Shown here: one piece after another, positions 48,592-59,436 of the stretch
How positions within the stretch are numbered: position 1 is the stretch's first letter
Layout of the letters: each line of letters opens with the position of its first letter
Assembly (NCBI RefSeq): GCF_003052585.1
Contig: NZ_QASN01000014.1
Span: 141,551-205,550, forward strand
Direction of reading: 5' to 3'
Source: Pseudomonas mangrovi
GTDB taxonomy: Bacteria > Pseudomonadota > Gammaproteobacteria > Pseudomonadales > Pseudomonadaceae
DNA: 64,000 nt
Position numbers and translations under genes: made by a program
The notes under the pieces: generated by a model
The model's input: the letters and a program-made list of their open reading frames with translations, nothing else
What the model was told of the DNA's origin: nothing
Database searches by the model: none

Positions 48592-49689
48592 ATGCTTACC
48601 CAGCCGCTCAGCTCGAATTCCTCGCAATCCGTCGGTGCCGCCAACCAGCAGCGCGCCGGTATCGTCCCCCAGCAGACCCTGGCCAATCGGCTCGGTGATC
48701 GACTGGGGCTTGCGCCTGGCGCGCTGAACAAGCCGGCCAGTGAATTCACCCCGGAGAAGGTAGCCAATCGGATGCTGTCGTTCATCGAGCAGCGTCTGCA
48801 GAGCAGCGCGGGTGACGGCAAGGCCCTGAATGGCTTGCTGCAGCAGGCGCGCGAGGGTATCAAGCAGGGCTTCGAAGAGGCGACCAAGATCCTCGAAGGG
48901 CTGGGCATGATGCAGGGCAAGGTGGCGGAAGACATCGACAAGACCCGTGCCCTGATCGATGAAGGGATGGCCGGTCTCGAGCAGCGATTCCTCGGGAGTT
49001 CTCCTGCTGCAACACCGGCGCCGAAGCCCGCAGGTGCCGTCGCCGACTACTCGGAGCGTTTGGCTGCGCGGCTGGATACCTTCGATCTGCAGGTGACCAC
49101 CCGCGACGGGGACCGTCTGCGTATTTCCATCGCCGAAGGCGCAGCCTCCTGGTCGCAAAGGGCCGCTGACGGAAACCAGAGCAGCGGCAGCGTGCAGATG
49201 GGGCGCTGGCAGGTCGAGGTCGAAGGCGAACTGGACGCTGGCGAGCGGGAGGCGCTGGGCAAGCTGCTCGGCCAGGTCGAGGAGCTTTCCTCGAGTTTCT
49301 TCTCCGGTGACCTGGCCGGTGCCTTCGATCAGGCGCTGGCCTTGAACATGGATGGTGAGCAGTTGGCGTCCATGTCGCTGAAGCTGACCCAGACCCAGGT
49401 GCGCCAGGTCAGCGAAAGCTACGGCGAGGTTGCCAGGCAGGGCGGGCAGTCGCCCAGTGCGGTGAACAGCGAATTGCTGGACTACGCGCGCGGATTGCTC
49501 GATGCCCTGCGCAGCGCGGATTCGCTGGTGGATGACGGCCGAGAGTTCCTCGAGCGCATGCTCGAAGGCGGGTTGGCGATGGATGGGCGAGTGGATGAGG
49601 CAGGCTGGAACAAGGCCGGTCGTCTCAACTCGATGCTGCTCGACGGACTCGAAGGCGCGGGCGCCAGAAAGGGTCCTGACGCCGCCTGA
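48592..49689 (+). CDS. DUF5610 domain-containing protein
   Basis: A 365-aa soluble protein without signal peptide. The N-terminal ~140 residues include LGLAPGALNKPASEFTPEKV and a long helix GLLQQAREGIKQGFEEATKI, the DUF5610 pattern. The middle part is beta-rich (LQVTTRDGDRLRISIAEGA, RWQVEVEGELDAGE) and the C-terminal part helical. Function unknown. It stands alone between the porin and the glutaredoxin-like gene. Confidence 0.8.
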   Translation: MLTQPLSSNSSQSVGAANQQRAGIVPQQTLANRLGDRLGLAPGALNKPASEFTPEKVANRMLSFIEQRLQSSAGDGKALNGLLQQAREGIKQGFEEATKILEGLGMMQGKVAEDIDKTRALIDEGMAGLEQRFLGSSPAATPAPKPAGAVADYSERLAARLDTFDLQVTTRDGDRLRISIAEGAASWSQRAADGNQSSGSVQMGRWQVEVEGELDAGEREALGKLLGQVEELSSSFFSGDLAGAFDQALALNMDGEQLASMSLKLTQTQVRQVSESYGEVARQGGQSPSAVNSELLDYARGLLDALRSADSLVDDGREFLERMLEGGLAMDGRVDEAGWNKAGRLNSMLLDGLEGAGARKGPDAA

Positions 49690-49737
49690 GCCCAGGCTTG
49701 CTAAACTGCGCGCATTTCCTGATCTGGAGCGGCGTGC

Positions 49738-49980
49738 ATGCTTCCCGAATGTCAGCTTCTGGGCACTCTCGGTTGCCATCTCTGCGAGCAGGCGGAAGCG
49801 CTGCTGATGCCCTTTGTCGAGCATGGCCTGCTGGTCGAGCTGCTCGATATTGCTGAGTCTGACGCGCTCCTGCAGCAGTACGCATTGTCGATTCCGGTGT
49901 TGCGTCGCTGTGACAACGGCGCGGAGCTGTGCTGGCCGTTCGACGAATCGCAGGTCGTGCGCCTGCTCGATCTGCGCTGA
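49738..49980 (+). CDS. Glutaredoxin-like DUF836 protein
   Basis: An 80-aa thioredoxin-fold protein with the redox motif CHLC at 13-16 and the cis-proline segment LSIPVLRR at about 51-58, the layout of PF05768. It would exchange disulfides in the cytoplasm; partners are unknown. The start at 49738 follows GGAGCGG. The 80-residue length fits the family. Confidence 0.88.
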   Translation: MLPECQLLGTLGCHLCEQAEALLMPFVEHGLLVELLDIAESDALLQQYALSIPVLRRCDNGAELCWPFDESQVVRLLDLR

Positions 49981-50069
49981 GTGCTTAGGAAACCTGTACT
50001 GCGCGCGGCAAATGCGCCTCGAGGAGGCGTCCCCGCCAGACCTTCGTCCGCTACTTTTTCAGATGTTTC

Positions 50070-51353
50070 TCAGACGCCCAGGCGGTCGCGCAGATCGTAG
50101 TAGGCCGCGCCGATTGCGGTAAACGGAATCCGCAGCAGGCGGCCCCCGGGGAAGGGATAGTGCGGCAACTGAGCAAAGGCATCGAATCGTTCGGTCTGGC
50201 CTTGCAATGCTTCCGCGAGCAACTTGCCGGCCAGATGCGTATAGGTCACGCCGTGGCCGCTGCAACCTTGCGAATAGAACAGGTTCTCGCCCAGGCGGCC
50301 TACCTGTGGCAGGCGCGACAGGGTCAGCAGGAAGTTGCCGGTCCAGGCGTAATCGATCTTCACATCACGCAGCTGCGGGAAGGTCTTGAGCATCTTCGGC
50401 CGGATGATCGCGGCAATGTCTGCCGGGTCGCGGGCGCCATAGACCACGCCGCCGCCGTAGATCAGGCGGTTGTCGGCGGAAAGGCGGAAGTAATCGAGCA
50501 GGTAGTTGCAGTCCTCCACGCAATGATTTTGCGGCAGAAGGCTCGCAGCCAGCGCCGCATCGAGTGGCTCGGTGGCGATCACCTGGCTGCCGCAGGGCAT
50601 CGATTTGGTCGCCAGTTCAGGCAGCAGGTTGCCCAGGTAGGCGTTGCCGGCGACGACCACGTAGCGCGCCTTCACCCGGCCTTGCGGCGTGTGCACCAGC
50701 TGGCTGGTTCCGCGCTCGATGCGCAGAGCGGGGCTGTCCTCGTGGATGAGGCCACCGAGTGACTCGACGGCAGCCGCTTCGCCGAGTGCCAGGTTGAGCG
50801 GGTGGATGTGCCCGCCGCTGCGGTCGATGCTGCCGCCGACATAGCGCTCGCTGGCGACCATTGCACGCAGTTGCTCGCGATCCAGCAGTTCGACCTGGTC
50901 ATGCCCGTGGCGTTGCCAGAGGCGTTGCTGCTGTTCGAGATGGCGCATCTGTTTGGTGTTGAGGGCGGCGAAGATGCCGCCGTCGCGCAGGTCGCAATCG
51001 ATGCCGTACTGGCTGATGCGCTGGCGAATGATGCGCGCGCCCTCGAAGGCCATCTGGCCGATCAGCTGGGCCTGGCGTGGCGCGACGCTGCGTTCGATGA
51101 CGTCGATGTCGCGGCTGTAGCTGTTGACTATCTGCCCGCCATTGCGGCCCGAGGCGCCGAAGCCGACCTTCGCCGCTTCGAGAACGGTCACTTGCATGCC
51201 CGCCTCGCGTAGAAACAGCGCGGTGGACAGCCCGGTGTAACCGGCACCGATGACGCAGACGTCGGTTTCGCTCTCGCCCTGCAGCAGCGGGCGGGTCGGG
51301 GCTGGCGTTGCAGAGGCGGCGTAGTAGGAGTCGGGGTAGCTGCTGCTGTGCAT
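50070..51353 (-). CDS. FAD-dependent amine oxidoreductase (PuuB/DadA-like)
   Basis: A 427-aa enzyme. The dinucleotide-binding motif VIGAGYTGLSTALFLREAG is at 34-52, and FGASGRNGGQI just after is the second FAD segment of the DAO superfamily. SQGCSGHGVTYTHLAGKLLA near the C-terminus is typical of gamma-glutamylputrescine oxidases (PuuB/PauB). It would oxidise a polyamine-derived or amino-acid substrate; no other polyamine genes are adjacent, so the substrate is open. Confidence 0.87.
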   Translation of the reverse strand: MHSSSYPDSYYAASATPAPTRPLLQGESETDVCVIGAGYTGLSTALFLREAGMQVTVLEAAKVGFGASGRNGGQIVNSYSRDIDVIERSVAPRQAQLIGQMAFEGARIIRQRISQYGIDCDLRDGGIFAALNTKQMRHLEQQQRLWQRHGHDQVELLDREQLRAMVASERYVGGSIDRSGGHIHPLNLALGEAAAVESLGGLIHEDSPALRIERGTSQLVHTPQGRVKARYVVVAGNAYLGNLLPELATKSMPCGSQVIATEPLDAALAASLLPQNHCVEDCNYLLDYFRLSADNRLIYGGGVVYGARDPADIAAIIRPKMLKTFPQLRDVKIDYAWTGNFLLTLSRLPQVGRLGENLFYSQGCSGHGVTYTHLAGKLLAEALQGQTERFDAFAQLPHYPFPGGRLLRIPFTAIGAAYYDLRDRLGV

Positions 51354-51485
51354 CTTTCTGCAACCTCTGTAGCGAATATTTTACGAATGCGCTCGATGCT
51401 ACTCGCTGCATCCCTGCAATCTCCAGTGCGGCGCGCAGAATTCAATGGAACTGCAACTATTTCAGTCGCTTAGGCAAAAAAGTGC

Positions 51486-51513
51486 TTGACGCACTCGCTC
51501 AGCTCCGTAGAAT
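51486..51513 (+). promoter_or_regulatory. Sigma-70 promoter of tRNA-Val
   Basis: TTGACG (51486-51491) and TAGAAT (51508-51513) are separated by 16 bp; a GC-rich discriminator (GCGCGGCC) follows, typical of stringently controlled stable-RNA promoters. Confidence 0.85.
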
Positions 51514-51526
51514 GCGCGGCCATTGC

Positions 51527-51603
51527 AGGCACATAGCTCAGTTGGTTAGAGCACCACCTTGACATGGTGGGGGTCGTTGGTTCGAATCCAATTGTGCCTA
51601 CCA
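51527..51603 (+). tRNA. tRNA-Val(GAC)
   Basis: A 77-nt tRNA. The acceptor AGGCACA pairs perfectly with TGTGCCT; the anticodon stem CCACC/GGTGG encloses TTGACAT with anticodon GAC; the T arm contains GGTTCGAATCC. Discriminator A and an encoded CCA end it. It has its own promoter and terminator and no second tRNA beside it. Confidence 0.97.
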
Positions 51604-51616
51604 AACAATGAAAAAG

Positions 51617-51643
51617 GCCGGTCCGAAAGGATCGGCTTTTTTG
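51617..51643 (+). terminator. Rho-independent terminator of tRNA-Val
   Basis: GCCGGTCC and GGATCGGC pair (one G-T step) across GAAA, followed by TTTTTTGTTT, 14 nt after the tRNA. Confidence 0.9.
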
Positions 51644-51679
51644 TTTGCGTGGAATTTGGGTGAAATCAGCGAGGTGAGC

Positions 51680-52057
51680 ATGCGGCGCGATCTGTTGATG
51701 ATGATCGGTCTGGGGGCGTTGGTAGCGAATTCTGCTGTGCTGGCGCAAGAGCAGTTGCAGCCGTGGACGCCGCGTTCGGAGGAGTCGCGTGCGCAGCTAC
51801 GCAACGATCCGGTGTGTGTCGAGTTCGACGCCGAGGAACTGGCGAACCTGATTGCTGCGGGCGCGGTGCGCAAGGGCATGCGCGAGGCGGACGTCATTGC
51901 GGCCCTGGGGGAGCCAGAGCAGCGCAGCGGCGCCTGGTGGCGCTATCCACACAGCGAGGACGCCGGGCGGATCTACAAGATCCAGCTGGTGATGCGCAAG
52001 GGATGTCTGTGGGATCCCGGTCAGCCCTATCTGCATGAGTGGCCACGCTCGCAGTGA
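51680..52057 (+). CDS. Small exported protein with OmlA/SmpA-like motif
   Basis: A 125-aa protein from the ATG at 51680 after GAGGTGAGC. A signal peptide ends at about residue 23 (NSAVLAQ). The segment KGMREADVIAALGEPEQRSG resembles the SmpA/OmlA motif that packs against BAM or other envelope partners. Two cysteines may form a disulfide. Function unknown; it is convergent with csiV. Confidence 0.75.
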   Translation: MRRDLLMMIGLGALVANSAVLAQEQLQPWTPRSEESRAQLRNDPVCVEFDAEELANLIAAGAVRKGMREADVIAALGEPEQRSGAWWRYPHSEDAGRIYKIQLVMRKGCLWDPGQPYLHEWPRSQ

Positions 52058-52073
52058 GCGTGGCGCAAAGGCT

Positions 52074-52598
52074 TCAGAGCGGGCTTACGCGGATCAGTGC
52101 ACCGATGCTGCCATGGTCGAGGTAGGTCAGTTCGCCCGGGCTGAGGCGCCTGTTTTCGCGCAGGCGTTCGCTTTGCAATAGCAGGCCCTGCTCATCGAGC
52201 TGATTGACCCAGATGTCGGCCTCCAGCTCCAGGGTTTCGGCGAGGCTGAGGCCGATCACGCCCTGTACCGGGTACTGATCGAATGAGCCTTCGCCGTGGG
52301 TGAAGGAGACCTGCTCCATGTTCGCACGCAGCGTCTGTTGCCAGGCCTGGTGCAGGAGTACCTGATAGTTGCCGGATGCCTTCAGCTTGGCTGCCTGGCT
52401 GTCGAGCGAAGTGCTGCGCTGGCTCTCCATACCAAGACGATTGGTGCCGGACGCCCAGTCTTCGGCCGCAGGCTGGCTGGCAGGCAGCACCTGGCTGCCC
52501 TGGCGGAAGATGATCAATTCGACTTCATACAGGCGCTCTGCCAGTGCGGTGGGGGCGAGTAGTGCCATCAGTAGCGGCAGAAAGCGAAGCAGGCGCAT
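52074..52598 (-). CDS. csiV: CsiV-family protein
   Basis: A 174-aa exported protein with signal peptide ending near residue 20 (PTALAE). YEVELIIFRQ right after the cleavage site and the C-terminal LTYLDHGSIGALIRVSPL are the CsiV pattern. In Shewanella CsiV binds peptidoglycan and confers sensitivity to vesicle-type competition; in Pseudomonas the role is not known. It follows mfd by 11 bp in the same direction, so the two are likely co-transcribed. Confidence 0.82.
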   Translation of the reverse strand: MRLLRFLPLLMALLAPTALAERLYEVELIIFRQGSQVLPASQPAAEDWASGTNRLGMESQRSTSLDSQAAKLKASGNYQVLLHQAWQQTLRANMEQVSFTHGEGSFDQYPVQGVIGLSLAETLELEADIWVNQLDEQGLLLQSERLRENRRLSPGELTYLDHGSIGALIRVSPL

Positions 52599-52609
52599 GG
52601 TGGGTTCCT

Positions 52610-55600
52610 TCAGGTCTGGGCGGGAGCGAGGCGTGCGAGCAGGGCCTCGAGGATATTGAAGCGCTCGTCCGGGCGTTCCATGGGAACCTGGAACTTGAAC
52701 AGGGTCGCTCCTTCGAATTTGTACAGGCGCGGCTGGCTCTGGATCAGCTTGATCAGGGTCAGCGGATCGACGCAGGTATCGGCGGCGAACTCGATGCGGC
52801 CACCCTGCGGGCCGGCGTCGATCTTGCGGATGCCGAGCTTCTCCGCTGACAGCTTCATCAGCGTCAGGCGCATCAGGTTGCGGGTCGGCTCCGGCAGCAG
52901 GCCGAAGCGGTCGATCATCTCCACCTGCAGCTCCTTCAGCGCGTCCTCGTCGGCGGCCGAGGCGATGCGCTTGTAGAGGATCAGGCGTGCGTGCACATCC
53001 GGCAGGTAGTCGTCGGGGATCAGTGCCGGCACCCGCAGGTTGATCTCGCTGCCGCCACCCAGGGGCTGCTCCAGGTTCGGCTGCTCGCCTTTCTGGATCG
53101 CCTTGACCGCGCGCTCGAGCATTTCCATGTAGAGGGTGAAGCCGACCGCCTGGATCTGTCCGCTCTGGCCTTCGCCGAGCAGCTCGCCGGCACCGCGTAT
53201 TTCCAGGTCGTGGGTCGCCAGGACGAAGCCGGCGCCTAGGTCCTGCGCGCCGGCGATGGCTTCCAGGCGCTTCTGCGCATCCTCGGTCATCTGCTTGCGC
53301 GGCGGGGTGAGCAGGTAGGCATAGGCCTGGTGGTGGCTGCGACCGACACGGCCGCGCAACTGGTGCAGCTGGGCCAGGCCGAACTTGTCGGCGCGCTCGA
53401 TGATGATGGTGTTGGCGCTGGGTACGTCGATGCCGGTCTCGATGATGGTCGAGGCGATCAGTACGTTGAAGCGCTTGTGGTAGAAGTCGCTCATTACCTG
53501 TTCGAGCTCGCGCTCGCGCATCTGTCCGTGGCCGATGCCGATGCGCGCCTCGGGCACCAGTTCGGCCAGGTCGCTGGCGCACTTCTCGATGGTCTTGACG
53601 TCGTTGTGCAGGTAGTAGACCTGGCCGCCGCGCAGCAGCTCGCGCAACAGTGCTTCCTTGATCGTCGGCTGGTTCTGTTCCAGCACGAAGGTGCGCACCG
53701 ACAGGCGGCGGGCTGGCGGGGTGGCGATGATCGACAGGTCGCGCATGCCGGCCACCGCCATGTTCAGGGTGCGCGGAATCGGCGTGGCGGTCAGGGTGAG
53801 GATGTCCACCTCGCTGCGCAGCGCCTTGAGCTGTTCCTTCTGGCGCACGCCGAAGCGATGTTCCTCATCGATGATCACCAGGCCCAGGTTCTTGAACTTC
53901 ACATCGTCCTGCAGCAGCTTGTGGGTGCCGATGACGATGTCGATCTGGCCCTCGGCAAGCTTGGCCACGGCTTCATTGACGTCCTTGGTCGACTTGAAGC
54001 GGCTCATCACCTCGACGGTCACCGGCCAGTCGGCGAAGCGGTCACGGAAGCTGTTGTAGTGTTGCTGGGCAAGCAGGGTGGTGGGCACCAGGACTGCCAC
54101 CTGCTTGCCACCGTGGGCGGCGATGAAGGCGGCGCGCATCGCCACTTCGGTCTTGCCGAAGCCGACGTCGCCGCAGACCAGGCGATCCATCGGCTTGCCG
54201 GAGAGCATGTCGCTGCGCACGGCCTCGATCGCGGTCTGCTGGTCGGGGGTTTCCTCGAACGGGAAGCCGGCGCTGAAGGTGGCGTAGTCCAGTGCCGGGT
54301 CGGCGAAGGCGAAGCCCTTGCGGGCGGCGCGGCGGGCGTAGATGTCGAGCAGTTCGGCGGCCACGTCACGCACCTGTTCGGCGGCCTTGCGCTTGGCTTT
54401 CTGCCAGGTTTCCGAACCGAGCCGATGCAGCGGAGCCAGGGCGTCGTCGCTGCCGGTGTAGCGGGCGATCAGGTGCAGATTGGCGACCGGTACGTAGAGC
54501 TTGGCTTCCTCGGCGTACATCAGGGCGAGGAATTCCGCGGCCTGGCCGTCGAATTCCATGGTTACCAGGCCGAGGTAGCGCCCCACGCCATGGTCGATAT
54601 GCACCACCGGGGAGCCTTCGCGCAGCTCGGTGAGGTTCTTGATGACGTTCTCGCCGCCGTCGCGACTCTTCTCCCGGCGGCGGCGCTGCATCACGCGCTG
54701 GCCGAACAGCGGGCTTTCGGCGATCAGCGCCAGCTCGTCCAGCAGCAGGCCTTCGTCGAGCGGGGCGATGGTGATGCCCAGGCGCTCCTCGCTGGCGACG
54801 AATGCTGGCCAGCCGTCGAATTCACGGGGTCGCAGCTTCAGTCGCGCGAGCAAATCCAGCAGCACCTCGCGGCGGCCAGCGGATTCGGCGCAGAAAAGCA
54901 CCCGGCCAGGATGCTGGTCGAGGAAGCGGCGCAAGGCCGCCAGGGGTTCGCTGGCCTTGGCCTGGATCGCAAGATCCGGCAACGCCCGCGCGGGCAGCCG
55001 TTCGCGGCCGACGCCGGGCTCGATGTCCTCGGCGCTGACCACCACGCGCGGCCATTGTTTGAGACGGGCGAAGCAGTCCTCCACCGGCAGGAAGATGTCG
55101 CCAGGCGGCAGCAGCGGGCGTTCCGGATCGACGCGGCGATCCTCATAGCGGTGCCGCGCATCGTTCCAGAACTGCTCGGCCGCCTGCTCGATGCCCGGCA
55201 GCGAGAACACCTGGGTGTCGCTGGGCAGGTAGTCGAACAGGGTGGCGCTTTCCTCGAAGAACAGCGGCAGGTAGTACTCGATACCGGCCGGGGTGATGCC
55301 GCTGGCGAGATCCTGATAGATCGGGCAGCGGCGGAAGTCGACATCGAAGCGCTCGCGGAAGCGCCCGCGGAAGTCGGTCACGGCCTTCTTGTCGAGGGGG
55401 AGCTCGCGTGCCGGCAGCAGGCGGATCGATTCGACCTTGTCCACCGAGCGCTGGGTTTCCGGGTCGAAGGTACGCAGTGTCTCTATCTCGTCATCGAACA
55501 GATCGATGCGATAGGGCGTGTCGCTACCCATGGGGAACAGATCGATCAGCGAGCCGCGCACGGCAAACTCGCCGTGTTCGTAGACGGTGTCGACGCAGCG

Positions 55601-56065
55601 ATAGCCTGCGGCTTCCAGGCGCGCGCGCATCTGCTCGACGTCGAGCCGCTGGCCGGCGTCCAGCACCAGGCTCGAGCCGAGCATGAAGCGGGTCGGGGCC
55701 AGGCGGTGCAGGGCGGTGGCAACGGGGACCACCAGCACCCCGTGCTTGAGCTCCGGCAGGCGATAGAGCGCGGCGATGCGCTGGGAGATGATGTCCTGGT
55801 GCGGCGAGAAGACGTCGTAGGGCAGGGTTTCCCAGTCTGGGAAATGCAGCACCGGCAGCGTGGGCGCGAAGAACGCGAGTTCCTGCTCCAGGCGCTCGGC
55901 GCTCTGGCTGTCTGCCGTCAACAGCAGGGTAAAGCGCTTGGCGGTGCTGGCGGCCTCAGCCACGGCCAGGGACAGCGCGGCGCCGGGCAGGTTGCCCCAG
56001 TGCTGTTTGCCGCTGGCGCTGGACAGTGGCGGAAGACGCAGTACAGGCGCGGTCAGTAGGGACAC
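52610..56065 (-). CDS. mfd: Transcription-repair coupling factor
   Basis: A 1151-aa ATPase that removes stalled RNA polymerase and recruits UvrA. The start is GTG at 56065 (SLLTAPVLRLPPLSSASGKQ), matching the family start; in-frame ATG further upstream lacks homology. Domains in order: UvrB-like N-terminus (HFPDWETLPYDVFSPHQDI), RNA-polymerase-binding domain (VVHIDHGVGRYLG), translocase with Walker A CGDVGFGKTEVAMRAAF and DEEH box in IIDEEHRFG, and the TRCF C-terminal domain. All motifs are intact. Confidence 0.97.
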   Translation of the reverse strand: MSLLTAPVLRLPPLSSASGKQHWGNLPGAALSLAVAEAASTAKRFTLLLTADSQSAERLEQELAFFAPTLPVLHFPDWETLPYDVFSPHQDIISQRIAALYRLPELKHGVLVVPVATALHRLAPTRFMLGSSLVLDAGQRLDVEQMRARLEAAGYRCVDTVYEHGEFAVRGSLIDLFPMGSDTPYRIDLFDDEIETLRTFDPETQRSVDKVESIRLLPARELPLDKKAVTDFRGRFRERFDVDFRRCPIYQDLASGITPAGIEYYLPLFFEESATLFDYLPSDTQVFSLPGIEQAAEQFWNDARHRYEDRRVDPERPLLPPGDIFLPVEDCFARLKQWPRVVVSAEDIEPGVGRERLPARALPDLAIQAKASEPLAALRRFLDQHPGRVLFCAESAGRREVLLDLLARLKLRPREFDGWPAFVASEERLGITIAPLDEGLLLDELALIAESPLFGQRVMQRRRREKSRDGGENVIKNLTELREGSPVVHIDHGVGRYLGLVTMEFDGQAAEFLALMYAEEAKLYVPVANLHLIARYTGSDDALAPLHRLGSETWQKAKRKAAEQVRDVAAELLDIYARRAARKGFAFADPALDYATFSAGFPFEETPDQQTAIEAVRSDMLSGKPMDRLVCGDVGFGKTEVAMRAAFIAAHGGKQVAVLVPTTLLAQQHYNSFRDRFADWPVTVEVMSRFKSTKDVNEAVAKLAEGQIDIVIGTHKLLQDDVKFKNLGLVIIDEEHRFGVRQKEQLKALRSEVDILTLTATPIPRTLNMAVAGMRDLSIIATPPARRLSVRTFVLEQNQPTIKEALLRELLRGGQVYYLHNDVKTIEKCASDLAELVPEARIGIGHGQMRERELEQVMSDFYHKRFNVLIASTIIETGIDVPSANTIIIERADKFGLAQLHQLRGRVGRSHHQAYAYLLTPPRKQMTEDAQKRLEAIAGAQDLGAGFVLATHDLEIRGAGELLGEGQSGQIQAVGFTLYMEMLERAVKAIQKGEQPNLEQPLGGGSEINLRVPALIPDDYLPDVHARLILYKRIASAADEDALKELQVEMIDRFGLLPEPTRNLMRLTLMKLSAEKLGIRKIDAGPQGGRIEFAADTCVDPLTLIKLIQSQPRLYKFEGATLFKFQVPMERPDERFNILEALLARLAPAQT

Positions 56066-56296
56066 GGTCGGCTCGTGATGGCGGCGAAGGCGGAATTGTA
56101 GCGACTGAGGCTGCCGGCGCAATCGCGACGACTGATTCGTCGCCGTGCGGCGCCAACAATATAAAGTCCCGGCACACTGCAACTGTCCAGCGAAGCGGCT
56201 GTCTGTGCATGCGCCGGCGGCAGCGATTGCCGCCACCCCGACGCGTCGTCATAATACAGCCCCTTTTTTCAGCCCCTACATGTGGAAGGTATTGCC

Positions 56297-57745
56297 GTGA
56301 CCCAGAAGCCCGACCAATGTCTTGGTGAATGGATTGACCGTGAAGCACTCGCCGAGGCGATGATTCCTCTGATCGGTCAGCTCTACCGCAACAACAGCGT
56401 AGTGACCTCTATCTATGGTCGCGGCCTGATCAACCGTTCGGTAATCGCCATCCTCAAGGCCCATCGCTTCGCCCGTCACCGCATGGCCGGTGAGCAGGAG
56501 CTGTCGCCGCACGACACCTATCAGGTGCTCAAGACCATGAGCGAGCTGAAGCTCGGCGCGGCCTCGATCGATCTGGGCAAGATGGTTTCCAAGTTCAAGG
56601 GTGAGGGCGCCGGTCGCAGCCTGGAGCAGTTCGTCAAGGACGAGCTGGCCGAAGTGGCCGGCAAGCAGAATGGTGCCGCGCGCGAAGGCACCGACGTGGT
56701 GCTGTATGGTTTTGGCCGTATCGGTCGTCTGCTGGCACGCATCCTGGTCGAGAAGACCGGTGGTGGCGACGGCCTGCGTCTGCGCGCCATCGTCGTGCGC
56801 AAGGGCGCAGAGAACGATCTGATGAAGCGCGCCAGCCTGCTGCGCCGTGACTCCGTGCATGGTCCGTTCGATGGCACCATCACCATCGACGAGGCCAACA
56901 ACACCATCACCGCCAATGGCAGCCTGATTCAGGTGATCTACTCCAACGATCCGGCCTCGGTGGACTACACCCAGTACGGCATCAAGAACGCCCTGCTGGT
57001 CGACAACACCGGCAAGTGGCGCGACGCCGATGGTCTTGGCCAGCACCTCAAGTGCCCGGGTATCGATCGCGTGGTGCTGACCGCGCCGGGCAAAGGCGCG
57101 CTGAAGAACATCGTGCATGGCATCAACCATGACCAGATCACCGCCGACGACAAGATCATCTCGGCGGCCTCCTGCACCACCAACGCCATCGTGCCGGTGC
57201 TCAAGGCGGTCAACGACAAGTACGGCATCGTCAACGGCCACGTCGAGACCGTGCACTCGTACACCAACGACCAGAACCTGATCGACAACTTCCACAAGGG
57301 TGACCGTCGTGGTCGCAGTGCGGCGTTGAACATGGTCATTACCGAGACCGGTGCGGCCACTGCGGCGGCCAAGGCGCTGCCGGCCCTCAAGGGCAAGCTG
57401 ACCGGTAACGCGATCCGCGTACCGACGCCGAACGTATCGATGGCGATCCTCAACCTGAACCTGGAGAAGGGCACCACTCGCGAGGAAATCAACGAGTACC
57501 TGCGCCAGATGGCCATGCACTCGGATCTGCAGAAGCAGATCGATTTCGTCCAGTCCCAGGAAGTGGTGTCGACCGATTTCGTCGGTTCGCGCTATGCCGG
57601 CGTGGTCGATGCGGAAGCGACCATCTGCATGGACAACCGGGTCGTGCTGTACGTCTGGTACGACAACGAGTTCGGCTACAGCTGCCAGGTCGTGCGCGTG
57701 ATGGAAGACATGACCGGGGTCAACCCGCCAGCCTTTCCGCGCTGA
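56297..57745 (+). CDS. Long-form glyceraldehyde-3-phosphate dehydrogenase (GapB-like)
   Basis: A 482-aa enzyme with a 125-residue N-terminal extension beginning TQKPDQCLGEWIDREALAEA before the NAD-binding motif YGFGRIGRLLAR. The catalytic Cys lies in SAASCTTNAIVP; ATAAAKALP and YVWYDNEFGYS are conserved. The start is taken as GTG at 56297 with GGAAGG upstream. Long forms act in gluconeogenic metabolism in Pseudomonas. It is divergent from mfd and has its own terminator. Confidence 0.93.
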   Translation: MTQKPDQCLGEWIDREALAEAMIPLIGQLYRNNSVVTSIYGRGLINRSVIAILKAHRFARHRMAGEQELSPHDTYQVLKTMSELKLGAASIDLGKMVSKFKGEGAGRSLEQFVKDELAEVAGKQNGAAREGTDVVLYGFGRIGRLLARILVEKTGGGDGLRLRAIVVRKGAENDLMKRASLLRRDSVHGPFDGTITIDEANNTITANGSLIQVIYSNDPASVDYTQYGIKNALLVDNTGKWRDADGLGQHLKCPGIDRVVLTAPGKGALKNIVHGINHDQITADDKIISAASCTTNAIVPVLKAVNDKYGIVNGHVETVHSYTNDQNLIDNFHKGDRRGRSAALNMVITETGAATAAAKALPALKGKLTGNAIRVPTPNVSMAILNLNLEKGTTREEINEYLRQMAMHSDLQKQIDFVQSQEVVSTDFVGSRYAGVVDAEATICMDNRVVLYVWYDNEFGYSCQVVRVMEDMTGVNPPAFPR

Positions 57746-57762
57746 TTCGCGGTGATAATGAA

Positions 57763-57787
57763 AACGGGAGCGCAAGCTCCCGTTTTT
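57763..57787 (+). terminator. Rho-independent terminator of the GAPDH gene
   Basis: AACGGGAGC pairs with GCTCCCGTT across GCAA, followed by TTTGTTTT. Confidence 0.92.
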
Positions 57788-59433
<1,646 letters not shown>

Positions 59434-59436
59434 GCC

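Noticed and set aside
53330-56059. 909-aa open frame antisense to mfd
   Set aside because: Shadow of mfd codon bias; gdhB, the HD-GYP gene and rlmKL show the same kind of long antisense frame.
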